Source of the DNA: WTGA01 sp965214055
GTDB taxonomy: Bacteria > Pseudomonadota > Gammaproteobacteria > Arenicellales > Poriferihabitantaceae
Reading direction: 5' to 3'
Length of the DNA stretch: 64,000 bases
NCBI GenBank assembly: GCA_965214055.1
Contig: OZ243931.1
Span: 1,736,001 to 1,800,000 of the forward strand
Part shown: positions 34,577 to 43,557 of the stretch, piece after piece
Layout of the letters: every line of letters begins with the position of its first letter
Position numbering within the stretch: the stretch's first letter is position 1
The notes under the pieces: model-generated
Database searches by the model: none
Told to the model about the DNA's origin: nothing
What the model saw: the letters and a program-made list of their open reading frames with translations, nothing else
Made by a program: the position numbers and the translations under genes

Positions 34577-36670
34577 ATGTTTCGAGACTCCAGATACGAT
34601 ATTTTATTTGATTCCGTGCCCATCGGGCCGGTGACGGCAAAGAACCGGTTTTACCAGGTCCCGCACTGCAATGGCGGGGGGTACCGGGATCCTTCGGCGG
34701 TGGCGGAAATGCGCCGCATCAAGGCAGAGGGTGGCTGGGGGGTGGTGTTTACCGAGCAGGTGGAGATGCACCATACGGCAGAAATCACCCCTTTCATCGA
34801 ACTGCACCTTTGGGATGACAAGGACCTGCCCATGCTCGCCAAAATGTCGGAGGGGATTCATGAATTCGGTGCGTTGGCGGGGATTGAACTGGCCTATTCC
34901 GGGGTGAATGGTCCCAACCTGTATACCCGGGAAGTTCCCATGTCGGCCACCGCACTGCCGATCCGGACCTTTACCAGCGACCCGGTGTCCGCCCGGGAAA
35001 TGACGAAGCAGGACATCCGGGACTTGCGGCGCTGGCACCGCAATGCCTGCATCCGTGCGAAAAAAGCCGGGTTTGACCTGATCTGCCTGTATGGGGCCCA
35101 TGGATTTGGGGTGATCCAGCATTTCCTGTCCACCGTCACCAATCACCGGGTGGATGAATACGGTGGGTCCCTGGAAAACCGGGGTCGACTGATGAAGGAA
35201 TTGATCGAGGAATGCAAGGATGCGGTGGGGGACCGCTGTGCCGTAACCCTGCGGTTGTCCCTGGATGAGGTGACCGGGGAGTTGGGTTTTTCCAATTCGG
35301 AAGCGAGAGACCTGATCGCGATGCATGCCGAGCTCCCCGATCTGTGGGACCTGGCCCATGGGTCCTGGGAAGACTGCTCGGGTCCATCGCGTTTCAGGGA
35401 AGAGGGCGCACAGCAGGACCTGGTCCGGGGCATCCGCGAGTTGACCACCCGTCCCGTGGTCGGGGTGGGCCGGTTTACTTCCCCGGACTTGATGGTGAAG
35501 CAAATCACATCGGGGACCCTGGACCTGATCGGAGCCGCCCGGCCTTCCATTGCCGATCCGTTTTTGCCCAACAAAATCAAAGAGGGCCGGATCGAGGACA
35601 TCCGCGAATGCATTGGCTGCAATATCTGCATCACCGGGGATACCACCATGTCGCTGTCGCGGTGTACCCAGAATGCTGCGTTCATGGAAGAGTGGAGAAA
35701 AGGCTGGCACCCTGAAAAATTTCCCGTCCGGGGTCCCAGCCGGTCGGTACTGGTGGTGGGTGCCGGGCCAGCGGGGCTGGAGGCGGCCAGGGTGCTGGGC
35801 GAACGTGGCTACGACGTGGTCCTGGCGGAAGGAAAGACGGAAATCGGGGGACGGGTGGCGCTGGAAAGGCAACTCCCCGGACTGTCCGCCTGGGGTCGGG
35901 TGGTGGACTATCGCCAGTACCAGCTCAGCCAGATGGCCAACGTGGAAATCTATCTTGAGAGCGAACTGAACGCACAGCAGGTCCTGGAATTTGGATTTCA
36001 ACAGGTGGCCGTGGCAACGGGAGCGACCTGGCGGCGCGATGGCGTGGCCAGGTATCATGTCATCCCCCTGGACATGCATCCGGCGACCCCGGTGTACACG
36101 CCGGACGACCTGATGGCGGGAAACTTGCCTTCGGGAAAGGTGCTGGTTTTTGATGACGACCACTATTACATGGGCGGGGTTTGCGCCGAACTGCTCGCAG
36201 TCCAGGGCGCACAGGTGGAACTGGTGACCCCCGCGGCGTATGTCTCCGAATGGACGCGAAATACGCTTGAGCAGGCCACGATTCATGCCCATCTTGTCCG
36301 TCTCGGTGTGCAGATTACCCTGAATCAGGGTGTGACGGGAGTCGGCAGGGGGGCGGTTGACCTGGCCTGTGTGTATACCGGCGCGGTTACCGGCAGGGAA
36401 GTGGATGCCGTGGTGATGGTGTGTTCCCAGGAGTCCAACAACGCGTTGTGGAAGGATCTGGTGGCCAGGGCCGATGACTGGAAAGAGAGTGGGATCATCT
36501 CGGTCAAAGTGATTGGGGATGCGGAATCGCCGGCCCCCATTGCCTGGGCGACCTATGCCGGTCACCGCTATGCCCGGGAACTGGATGAACCCGATCCGGG
36601 AGATGCGTTGCCGTTCAAACGGGAGGTCGTCATTCCCGAGAAGGGATTTCGGTTGGCGGGACCGTCCTGA
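34577..36670 (+). CDS. trimethylamine dehydrogenase-family flavoprotein, altered substrate site
   Basis: A 697-residue iron-sulfur flavoprotein of the TMADH/dimethylamine dehydrogenase/2,4-dienoyl-CoA reductase family. Domains: TIM barrel (1-370), then NAD(P)/ADP-binding-like domains (VLVVGAGPAGLEAARVLGER at about 391). Cys31 in FYQVPHCNGG is placed like the Cys that carries 6-S-cysteinyl FMN. C345, C348, C351 and C363 (CIGCNIC...C) ligate the [4Fe-4S] cluster. The catalytic Tyr/His of LYGAHG and the Asp near 266 are retained, but the aromatic bowl Tyr60 and Trp355 of TMADH are replaced by Gln and Asp. So it should be a dehydrogenase of another amine. ATG 34577 is chosen by the family start. 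Confidence 0.92.
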   Translation: MFRDSRYDILFDSVPIGPVTAKNRFYQVPHCNGGGYRDPSAVAEMRRIKAEGGWGVVFTEQVEMHHTAEITPFIELHLWDDKDLPMLAKMSEGIHEFGALAGIELAYSGVNGPNLYTREVPMSATALPIRTFTSDPVSAREMTKQDIRDLRRWHRNACIRAKKAGFDLICLYGAHGFGVIQHFLSTVTNHRVDEYGGSLENRGRLMKELIEECKDAVGDRCAVTLRLSLDEVTGELGFSNSEARDLIAMHAELPDLWDLAHGSWEDCSGPSRFREEGAQQDLVRGIRELTTRPVVGVGRFTSPDLMVKQITSGTLDLIGAARPSIADPFLPNKIKEGRIEDIRECIGCNICITGDTTMSLSRCTQNAAFMEEWRKGWHPEKFPVRGPSRSVLVVGAGPAGLEAARVLGERGYDVVLAEGKTEIGGRVALERQLPGLSAWGRVVDYRQYQLSQMANVEIYLESELNAQQVLEFGFQQVAVATGATWRRDGVARYHVIPLDMHPATPVYTPDDLMAGNLPSGKVLVFDDDHYYMGGVCAELLAVQGAQVELVTPAAYVSEWTRNTLEQATIHAHLVRLGVQITLNQGVTGVGRGAVDLACVYTGAVTGREVDAVVMVCSQESNNALWKDLVARADDWKESGIISVKVIGDAESPAPIAWATYAGHRYARELDEPDPGDALPFKREVVIPEKGFRLAGPS

Positions 36671-36768
36671 GTTTCCCCGCAGGAAATCCGCCACAGGGTT
36701 CCATGGAAGGAATGCCCCGTTTCCCTATGCATAACGAAAAGTGATGGAAATTCATGATAAAACGTTGA

Positions 36769-36797
36769 TTGACCGGGTGATTGGATAAATATATGGT
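36769..36797 (+). promoter_or_regulatory. predicted sigma-70 promoter of the Rieske gene at 36823
   Basis: TTGACC (36769-36774), a 17-bp spacer and TATGGT (36792-36797) lie 25 bp upstream of the start codon. Prediction from sequence only. Confidence 0.45.
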
Positions 36798-36822
36798 ATG
36801 CAAAAACGATCACTGAGGCACC

Positions 36823-37989
36823 ATGAACCTACCCCTGTTCAACCCGCACGACTCTGACCAGAGTTTTGATCCCTCCCCGGAAAAGTCATTCACCATGCCG
36901 GCCCGGTATTACCACGACGGGGAAATTTACGAACGCGAAAAGGAAGCCATCTTTTACCAAAGCTGGTGGTTTGCCGGGCATGTCAGTCAGGTCTGGAATC
37001 CCGGTGACTACCTCACCGTCCGCATTCACGACCAGGAGGTCTTTGTAATTCGTGACCGGGACGGGGCTCTCAACGGGTTTTACAATGTCTGCCAGCACCG
37101 CGGGCATGGCCTGCTGAAAGGAAACGGGCGGACGAATGTCATTGTCTGCCCCTACCATGCCTGGACCTATGGGACAGACGGACAACTGGTCAAGGCACGG
37201 AACACCGGGGAAATGGCCTGCTTCAACCAGGGCGACTTTGCTCTCAAGCCGGTCCGGGTGGAAGTCTTCTGCAGCCTGGTCTTTGTCAATCTGGACCCGG
37301 ATGCGGCCCCTCTGGAGGAGCAGGCCGGGGGTCTGGAGTCAGAAATCCGGCACTATTGCCCCCGCATCGATGAACTGGTTTTTGCCCAGCGCGATACCTA
37401 CCATGTCCGGGCCAACTGGAAAGTCCTGGTGGATAATTTTCTCGAATGCTATCACTGCCATCCGGCCCATAAGGATTTTGTCGACCTGGTGGATATGGAG
37501 TCCTATCGTTCCCGGACCCATGACCTGTATTCCAGCCACTGTTCCGACCGGGCCCGGTCCAACGACAACTCGGCCTTCCGGTTTGAAACCGGTGAGGTGG
37601 ATTTCGGGTATGCCGCCTGGTTTCTCTGGCCCAATCTCACGCTGTGGGTCTATCCCGGGGAGGCGAATATCTCGACCCTGCAGATGATCCCGGATGGTGC
37701 GGGCCATACCCTTGAATACCAGGACTGGTTCATTGCTTCTCCGGAGCCCAGTGCACAGATGGCGGAGGCCATGCAGTACCAGAAAGAGGTCCTGCAGCCT
37801 GAAGATGTGGCCCTGTGCGAGAGTGTTCAGACCGGCCTGCAATCGAAAGGCTACAATCAGGGACGGTTTGTGGTGGACCCCGGTTTCAGTGAGTTGAGTG
37901 AGCACTGTGTTCACCATTTCCAGAAAATGGTGGTCGAGGCCCTGGGCGAATCTGGGTCGGTCAGTCCCGCTGGAAAGTCTGCACGATAA
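36823..37989 (+). CDS. Rieske non-haem iron oxygenase alpha subunit (GbcA/stachydrine demethylase-like)
   Basis: A 388-residue terminal oxygenase. Rieske ligands C90-x-H92 and C109-x2-H112 (CQHRG and CPYHAW) bind the [2Fe-2S] cluster; NFLECYHCHPAHKDFVD provides the mononuclear iron histidines H211 and H216. The overall sequence resembles glycine-betaine and stachydrine N-demethylating monooxygenases. It follows a TMADH-type enzyme after 150 bp, a combination that fits stepwise demethylation of a methylated amine. No reductase component lies next to it. Confidence 0.9.
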   Translation: MNLPLFNPHDSDQSFDPSPEKSFTMPARYYHDGEIYEREKEAIFYQSWWFAGHVSQVWNPGDYLTVRIHDQEVFVIRDRDGALNGFYNVCQHRGHGLLKGNGRTNVIVCPYHAWTYGTDGQLVKARNTGEMACFNQGDFALKPVRVEVFCSLVFVNLDPDAAPLEEQAGGLESEIRHYCPRIDELVFAQRDTYHVRANWKVLVDNFLECYHCHPAHKDFVDLVDMESYRSRTHDLYSSHCSDRARSNDNSAFRFETGEVDFGYAAWFLWPNLTLWVYPGEANISTLQMIPDGAGHTLEYQDWFIASPEPSAQMAEAMQYQKEVLQPEDVALCESVQTGLQSKGYNQGRFVVDPGFSELSEHCVHHFQKMVVEALGESGSVSPAGKSAR

Positions 37990-38485
37990 GCGGATGCGAA
38001 GGGGGGTGTCCTGGGTCAAACTGCCGGATCGGAGACCACCGCATTCGGTTTGTGGGCTGGAAAATTTCTGTGGTGCAGGATATTTTCAAAACCAATGAGT
38101 TCTCGGTCGGCCTCCTGGTGGGCTCTGGCGTTTGTTACATGTATTGAGCGGCAACTTTCCGTGAAATTCCAAGTACCGGATTTCACTGAAAATGCCATCT
38201 ATGGTCCGCCCCCTTTTGCTCGGACCTTGCAAATGCGGATGTGGATGTCAGCGGCATCAAACCTCTGGACAAAAGCATTTCCGATACCGGAAGAAATGTT
38301 CCGGTTGTGTAGTGCGCGGACGATCCCACGCTAAGGGGTTGAGGAGTTTTGTGGGATGGTGGATTGATTGCCCAATGATCCCATATCAGGCTCATCTCCC
38401 GTTGGCAACTCGTACCAGCCAACCACACCAAATGCAGTGTGATAGTATCCATGGACACAAAAAGATCCTTTTTCAGGAAAAGAAA
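37990..38485. other. intergenic region with repeat copy, no gene supported
   Basis: About 495 bp between the Rieske gene and the broken AAA ATPase gene. It holds dispersed-repeat copy 2 (38190-38213). A short Met-initiated frame continues into the ATPase gene, but the family match begins only at 38486. Confidence 0.5.
38190..38213 (+). repeat. dispersed repeat, copy 2 (end fragment)
   Basis: AAATGCCATCTATGG followed by TCCGCCCCC, identical over about 24 bp to the left end of the copy at 39779 and close to that at 58203. The sequence on the left of the shared block differs between copies, which marks an element boundary. Only the terminus is present here. Confidence 0.65.
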
Positions 38486-39654
38486 ATGAGCGATTCTGAT
38501 TTGACCGATCTGTTTACGCCCGGCGATGGCGGCATTCCTCCTTATCTGGCAGGTCGCAAGGAAGAACAGGCCTATTTCCAGGCTTGTGTGAAATCTTTGA
38601 AAAACAAAAAACCCACCCATCGGAACCTGATTCTCTACGGCCCCCGGGGCAATGGCAAGACCGCTCTGCTTCGTTATTTGCAACAAGAGACACGCCAACA
38701 AGAAGCCTCGAAGCTGGATATTCTACGGGTCACTCCAGATGAACTGAGAACCCTGGATGCGCTGTCTGGCCGCCTGATGGAGGACCATCAGACAGTACGC
38801 AAGCGGTTCAAGTCAGTAGAGGTCTCCGGAGGGGTCGGAGGACTCTTTCAAGCAAAACGGAAGTGGATTTGTCCCTGGCCTCTGTGACGATCCGAAAACT
38901 CCTTCAGGAGCGAAGTGGGAACAAGCCGTTTATCCTGATCATAGACGAAGCGCACCGATTGACACCAGCGATAGCCGAATCGCTGTTGAACGCCAGTCAG
39001 ACCGTCCGATTGGAAGGTTGTCCGTTTCTGCTGGTGTTGGCCGGCACGCCGAATCTTGAATCCACCCTGGGCAAAGCCAATGCGTCCTTTTGGGACCGCA
39101 GTGAACTCGTTCCCCTGGGGCGCCTGTCATCGGAAGAGGCTGGTCAGGCAATCAGTGTCCCATTGCAGGAGGCCGGCATCACCTTTGCCCCCGGTGTCAT
39201 TGAGTACATCGTAGAGCAGACCCACTGTTACCCCTTTTTCACCCAGACCTGGGGAGATTGTCTGGCCCGAAGGCTGAACCAAACCGGAGAGACTGAAATT
39301 ACTGCGGAGACCGTCAAGGCGGTGGAGGAAGAGGTCATCACAAAGCGAAACGCGATGTATCAGGTCCGGCGCAATGAGATAAAAAAAATGAGTTTGCTGC
39401 CGGTGGCTGAGAGTGTTGCCGAGGCTTTTCTCCAGTCTGGCTCACTGATTCTGCATGAAAGCACGTTGGAGGAAGCGATTGAAAGTGGTCTGGCGGGCGA
39501 TGAGCCGACCACAAATGAGCGTGTGATGAAAACACTCGAGCAACTTTTCCACCTGGGATATGTCTGGCAGGTGAGCGGAGCTTACTACGAACCGGGTATC
39601 CCGAGCTTGATGACTTACGTCAATAACCAAATTCGGTCGGAACATCGCAATTAA
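38486..39654 (+). pseudogene. AAA-family ATPase, single frameshift
   Basis: The first frame from ATG 38486 has the Walker A GPRGNGKT (residues 52-59) after PPYLAGRKEEQAYFQACVKS. Near 38850-38870 the match switches frame to TEVDLSLASVTIRKLLQERS, then Walker B PFILIIDEAHRL, and on to a C-terminal helical region ending SLMTYVNNQIRSEHRN. Together they give one P-loop ATPase of roughly 390 residues, of the type seen in STAND/archaeal-ATPase-like proteins. One base change would restore the frame. Flanked by repeat copies 2 and 3. Confidence 0.75.
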
Positions 39655-39685
39655 ACATAGCCAGCCACGCAAGGACTCCGCCGCC

Positions 39686-39765
39686 TTGGTTGTGGATGTA
39701 GGCATAGAGGACTGCCACTGATGATCGAAAGACATGCTTCCATAGAACCGGTGCACCCCGGAGAA
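39686..39765 (+). pseudogene. higB 3' end and higA 5' end, remnant
   Basis: LVVDVGIEDCH plus stop (39686-39721) resembles the invariant HigB C-terminus DVEIVDYH. The stop overlaps an ATG at 39721 that reads MIERHASIEPVHPGE, the beginning of a HigA antitoxin, after which the similarity ends, 14 bp before dispersed-repeat copy 3. Short, so moderately secure. Confidence 0.5.
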
Positions 39766-39778
39766 CAGTGGTCAAATA

Positions 39779-39852
39779 AAATGCCATCTATGGTCCGCCC
39801 CCACCTTCGGTCGAGACACGAATCCTGTGAGATTGAACGCCATGAAACAGAC
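39779..39852 (+). repeat. dispersed repeat, copy 3
   Basis: About 74 bp from AAATGCCATCTATGG to CATGAAACAGACC. It shares the core CACCTTCGGTCGAGACAC and TGAGATTGAACGCCATGAAA with the copy at 58118-58203, about 85% identical by eye. It sits at the truncated end of a higA remnant. Confidence 0.7.
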
Positions 39853-40028
39853 CACCGATGAATCGGCCCGACGGTACCCAGAAATCAGTACCAGTGGGTC
39901 CGGGAGGGCCTGTGGATTTGTGGACGAGTCCTTCGGACCAGTTCGCCTCCTTCGGACCGTGTGGACAGCTCGTTTATGTTGAATTCAACATAAGGAACCC
40001 GTACAAACATCTCTTACCTATAATGGTT
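39853..40028. other. intergenic stretch upstream of the fic stop
   Basis: The rest of the 370-bp gap after the ATPase gene. No gene is supported here. Short plus-strand frames have Pro/Thr/Ser-rich translations without similarity. Confidence 0.4.
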
Positions 40029-41105
40029 TTATTTGTTAGCCAGCCTGTACCAAGTTGCACGTCCTTTGCCATACCGCTGAAGTCGTCCGGCATTAACTAA
40101 CTCTCGTAATCTAACCTTAAGCGTATTCTGGTTGGCTCCGATCAATTCAACCATTTCAGCAATGGTGAGCCGGTCGTTTCTGCTAAACAACCCCAGCACC
40201 TGAACGGACAAGGTGGGCAAGTCAGCATCGTCATTTGTCTGTGGTTGCTCGTTTTCCAACTGCTCTTTTTCTAATTTTCTGGAAAGATTACTCTTCTGTT
40301 TTTTTAAACAGCGCAGGAAAAAACCAAGCCAGGGTTGCCAGTCTGCCACTTCGGTTTTCAGGGTTGTCTGCGTGCGCCTTAAGGCTTTGTAATAAAGGTC
40401 TTTGTTTTCTTCAACAATGCTCTCCAGCGATGCATAGAGCACATAGTCATAACCGGCGCGCAATAGCATGAGTGTTATCAGAATGCGAGACAGCCTTCCG
40501 TTACCATCCTGGAAAGGGTGAATAGCAAGAAAGACTACGTTAAACACAGCGATAATTAACAAAGGGTGCATTGATGCTTCGTCAATGGTTTTGCTTGTCC
40601 ATCTAACCAGTTCTTCCATTTCCCTTGGGGTATCAAAGGGAGTAGTGGTTTCGAAAACAATACCGATTTCTACACCCTGTTCATTCGTGGCGACAACCTG
40701 GTTGGAAAGGGTTTTGTAAGCCCCTCGATGGCGTTCGTCTTTGGTACTGTGCCTTAGCAATACCTGGTGTAGTTGCCGGATATGATTTTCAGTGATGTGC
40801 AAATCTTCATAAGCCTGGAATACCATATCCATGGCTTCGGCATAACCAGCTACTTCCTGTTCATCACGGGTTTTAAATGAGGTGGAGGTAAGATTGGATA
40901 GCAGCGTCTCTATTTGGATATCCGTCAGCTTTGCGCCTTCAATCCGTGTGGATGATCCAATGCTTTCTATAGTCGCGACCTTGCGCAGTTGCTGAAGCCG
41001 CTCGGGAGACATTGTTTTGAGTAATTCCCACTTGCCCTTAAACTCATCCAGCTCTGCTATAAGCTGCAAGAATTCGTGGTTAATGGCTATTTTCGGTTCT
41101 TTCAT
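40029..41105 (-). CDS. Fic family protein (AMPylator), class II
   Basis: A 358-residue Fic protein. The catalytic motif HPFQDGNGRLSR lies at residues 196-207, and an N-terminal inhibitory motif of the [S/T]xxxE[G/N] type is present at residues 52-57 (STRIEG), as in class II Fic enzymes, where the glutamate blocks ATP. The C-terminal part (LTIAEMVELIGANQNTLKVR) is a winged-helix-like segment. Fic proteins transfer AMP to protein hydroxyls. The ATG at 41105 is used; 12 more codons upstream are open. Confidence 0.9.
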   Translation of the reverse strand: MKEPKIAINHEFLQLIAELDEFKGKWELLKTMSPERLQQLRKVATIESIGSSTRIEGAKLTDIQIETLLSNLTSTSFKTRDEQEVAGYAEAMDMVFQAYEDLHITENHIRQLHQVLLRHSTKDERHRGAYKTLSNQVVATNEQGVEIGIVFETTTPFDTPREMEELVRWTSKTIDEASMHPLLIIAVFNVVFLAIHPFQDGNGRLSRILITLMLLRAGYDYVLYASLESIVEENKDLYYKALRRTQTTLKTEVADWQPWLGFFLRCLKKQKSNLSRKLEKEQLENEQPQTNDDADLPTLSVQVLGLFSRNDRLTIAEMVELIGANQNTLKVRLRELVNAGRLQRYGKGRATWYRLANK

Positions 41106-41235
41106 TTCAGCCTCTGGCCACCCCTGTCTGTAAAGCACCATACCCGATTATACCCGAAAATACCTGATTTGGTAGGCAGCCAAGGGGCAAAAGTCATCTC
41201 AATAGGCGTTGGATGCCAGTGCGAGCCGCAAGGAC

Positions 41236-41256
41236 GAACAGCCCATGTGGCTGTTC
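41236..41256. repeat. short perfect hairpin
   Basis: GAACAGCC (41236-41243) and GGCTGTTC (41249-41256) are 8-bp inverted arms around a 5-nt loop. A second small GC hairpin (GCGCG-GAAT-CGCGC) lies near 41315-41330. Both precede the 72-codon frame at 41364. Confidence 0.5.
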
Positions 41257-41363
41257 CATAATCACGAGCTGGCAATCGCATTTGATTGATCTTCGCCAGT
41301 CCCGAAGGGGCGCGGAATCGCGCTCCGACGACCCGCGGATATGCCTGAATTAGGGGGAAACGC

Positions 41364-41582
41364 ATGAACAGAAGACTGAATGATTATCTGGACAAGAAGG
41401 GCGCCAAGGCGGTGGATGAAGGCATTCTGAAAGAATACACGATGGCGATGAAGGAGACGGTCCTCGAGATCGAAAGGGAGATCGGGAAGAACGAGAGACG
41501 GGCTGCGGAACTGCGGTTCTCGCCGAGGCCGGACTCGTTGCGTCAGAAAGCTGTCGCGGAGAAGAAAAGAAAAGGGACGTAG
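41364..41582 (+). CDS. small hypothetical protein, 72 residues
   Basis: MNRRLNDYLDKKGAKAVDEG and then a charged helical segment (EILKEYTMAMKETVLEIERE region) with a basic tail (RQKAVAEKKRKGT). A Shine-Dalgarno-like GGGGGAAA lies 5 bp before the ATG, which favours a real gene. Predicted soluble and mainly helical, possibly a coiled coil between residues 18 and 50. I do not recognise a family. It lies between fic and a LysR gene. Confidence 0.45.
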   Translation: MNRRLNDYLDKKGAKAVDEGILKEYTMAMKETVLEIEREIGKNERRAAELRFSPRPDSLRQKAVAEKKRKGT

Positions 41583-41627
41583 GGCGGGCGGGGTAGGAGT
41601 GCTCCGGACAGGTGTGTGCAACGACCC

Positions 41628-42554
41628 TCATCTGTCTGGTTTGCTGCCCCCGTGTGTAGCCTGTTCTTCCAGTGCCCACTGCCTGAAAGCCTGTGCACCG
41701 GGAGAAACGGGGACCACTTCCCGGATGAGCAGGTAGTACCCGTTGCCGGTGTGCATGTGACACGGCACGGGAACGACCAGTTCTTTCGCCTGGACCATGT
41801 CGTCGACCAGATGACGCCAGCCGAGCGCGATGCCCATGCCGTTGCGGGCACTTTGCAGCACCATGGGATAGTTGTTGATCTGGATGGACCGGGTTTTGAC
41901 CGGTGAGTGGACTCCCTGGCTGGTGAGCCACATTCTCCAGTTCACCCAGCCCCACGTGTCATCCTCCAGCTCCAGCAACGTACACCGCAGCAGGTCTTCA
42001 CTGGATTCGATCTTCCGGGTTTGCAGGTAGGTTGGACTGCAGACCGGAAAAATCTCTTCACCAAACAGTTCTTCCGACGTAAACCCCGGCCAGTCGTCTG
42101 GACCAAAGGCGATGGCAATATCGATCTCGGAAGCGAGGCAGTCCGATTTGTTGTCCGAGGCCACCAGGCGGACATTGATTTCCGGGTACGCTTCGCGAAA
42201 CCCGGCCAACCGGGGCATAAGCCACAACCAGGCAATGGACTGGTCCGCACCGAGGTTGAGATGGGTTTTCGGGGTGGTTCCCCGATGCTCCACGGCGGCA
42301 TTGGCGATGTGGGCCAACGCCAGGGCAACGGTGCTTTGGAATGATTTTCCCATGGGGGTCAGCGAGACGGCCCGATGCGCCCGGTGAAACAGCGATGTTC
42401 CGAGGTTTTCCTCCAGCAACCGGATCTGCCGACTCACCGCCGCCTGGGTAAGGTGGAGTTCCTCTGCGGCCCGGGTGAAGCTCTGCAATCGTGCGGCAGC
42501 CTCAAACGTGGCCAGGGTGTCCATGGGCGGCAGGACGGACCGCAGGCTTTTCAT
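41628..42554 (-). CDS. LysR-family regulator (GcvA-like)
   Basis: A 308-residue regulator. The winged HTH near residues 12-70 is clear (ATFEAAARLQSFTRAAEELH, LTQAAVSRQIRLLEENLG), followed by a typical effector domain beginning about residue 95. Sequence is in the GcvA branch. Its start overlaps the stop of the next LysR gene by 4 bp, so two LysR proteins are made from one message. They probably act on the divergent cupin/Rieske operon. Confidence 0.9.
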   Translation of the reverse strand: MKSLRSVLPPMDTLATFEAAARLQSFTRAAEELHLTQAAVSRQIRLLEENLGTSLFHRAHRAVSLTPMGKSFQSTVALALAHIANAAVEHRGTTPKTHLNLGADQSIAWLWLMPRLAGFREAYPEINVRLVASDNKSDCLASEIDIAIAFGPDDWPGFTSEELFGEEIFPVCSPTYLQTRKIESSEDLLRCTLLELEDDTWGWVNWRMWLTSQGVHSPVKTRSIQINNYPMVLQSARNGMGIALGWRHLVDDMVQAKELVVPVPCHMHTGNGYYLLIREVVPVSPGAQAFRQWALEEQATHGGSKPDR

Positions 42555-43456
42555 CGGGAAATAACCGGGGGATGGCCGGGACCGATTTCGTCCAGGATCC
42601 AGTTCTTGAAGTTGGCGGCGGCCCGGGAAAGGGGCGAATGGACCGGTTCGACCAGGTAATACGAAAAGCTGCCAATGGATTCCTGAAAAGGGGCCAGCAA
42701 CCGGCCTTCGGTCACATCATCCCGGATCAGGGTCCGACAACTCAGTTCAATGCCCTGGCCATCCAGTGCGGCCTGGTTGCGGACATTGCTGTCGTCAATG
42801 TGCAACGACCCGGTATCGTCCGGTGGAGGCTTCCCGAACAGGGCGAACCAGTCCGACCAGCTGTCATAATCCGTCTCCCGGAGCAGCGTAAAGTCCAGCA
42901 GGTCTTCGGGGGTCCGGATGCGGTCCGCCCCGGCCAGTTTCGGGCTGAATACCGGGGTCAGTTCTCCGGGCACGAGTTGGAAATTCCGGATGCCGTCCCG
43001 GTCTCCCTTGGACCATTCAATGGCCAGATCGATGTTTTCGGACCGGAAATCCACTGGCTGGTTGGTATGGTGGAGCCGCAATTCCACGTCGGGGTGCCTG
43101 GCCCAGAACCGGTTCAGCCTGGGGGCCAGCCATTTCACGGCGAAATAGGGTCGCAGGCTCACGGTCAGCAGGTCCTGGTTGACCAGCGTGCGGACTTCTC
43201 CCACGACCCGGGAAAGGGAACGAAAGATCTCCTGCAGTTCCGGGGCCATTTTCTCGCCGATTTCGGTGAGTGCGATGTTGCGCCCCACCCGTTTTACCAG
43301 CGGCACCTCCAGGTCGCGCTCAAGCCGCCGGATCAAATGGCTGACCGCAGAAGGGCTGACGGACAGCTCCCGGGCGGCGCGGGTCACCTGGTGGTGGCGG
43401 GAGACGGATTCGAATGCCCGCAGGGCATTCAGCGGGGGCAGCCGGTTGGTATTCAT
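42551..43456 (-). CDS. LysR-family regulator (GcvA-like), tandem partner
   Basis: A 301-residue regulator from ATG 43456 (MNTNRLPPLNALRAFESVSR), with the HTH VTRAARELSVSPSAVSHLIR and an effector domain from about residue 95. An upstream TTG at 43477 would add 7 residues. It is divergent from the cupin gene at 43558, and two palindromic sites in the 100-bp gap suit LysR binding. It shares the GcvA-like architecture with its downstream neighbour but is well diverged from it. Confidence 0.9.
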   Translation of the reverse strand: MNTNRLPPLNALRAFESVSRHHQVTRAARELSVSPSAVSHLIRRLERDLEVPLVKRVGRNIALTEIGEKMAPELQEIFRSLSRVVGEVRTLVNQDLLTVSLRPYFAVKWLAPRLNRFWARHPDVELRLHHTNQPVDFRSENIDLAIEWSKGDRDGIRNFQLVPGELTPVFSPKLAGADRIRTPEDLLDFTLLRETDYDSWSDWFALFGKPPPDDTGSLHIDDSNVRNQAALDGQGIELSCRTLIRDDVTEGRLLAPFQESIGSFSYYLVEPVHSPLSRAAANFKNWILDEIGPGHPPVISR

Positions 43457-43464
43457 ATATTGAG

Positions 43465-43522
43465 TTATTCTCAGCAATAACTGAATTAATCTCCATTGTA
43501 ATATAAATTATTTCTCAATAAT
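43465..43522. promoter_or_regulatory. two LysR-type palindromes between LysR and cupin genes
   Basis: Site 1 AGTTATT-CTCAGC-AATAACT (43464-43483) and site 2 ATTATT-TCTC-AATAAT (43507-43522) share half-sites TTATT/AATAA and lie about 40 bp apart in the divergent promoter. They fit the T-N11-A pattern of LysR operators. Inferred, not shown. Confidence 0.55.
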
Positions 43523-43557
43523 ATCGTTCCATCATTCATTGCAGACAAGACAATAAC

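Noticed and set aside
34604..36694. Minus-strand frame of 696 codons opposite the TMADH-like gene
   Set aside because: Shadow of a real gene: the plus frame has all family motifs; the other is rich in His, Gly and Pro with no motif.
41236..41582. Retron-like non-coding RNA and effector
   Set aside because: Hairpins and a small protein are present but there is no reverse transcriptase nearby.
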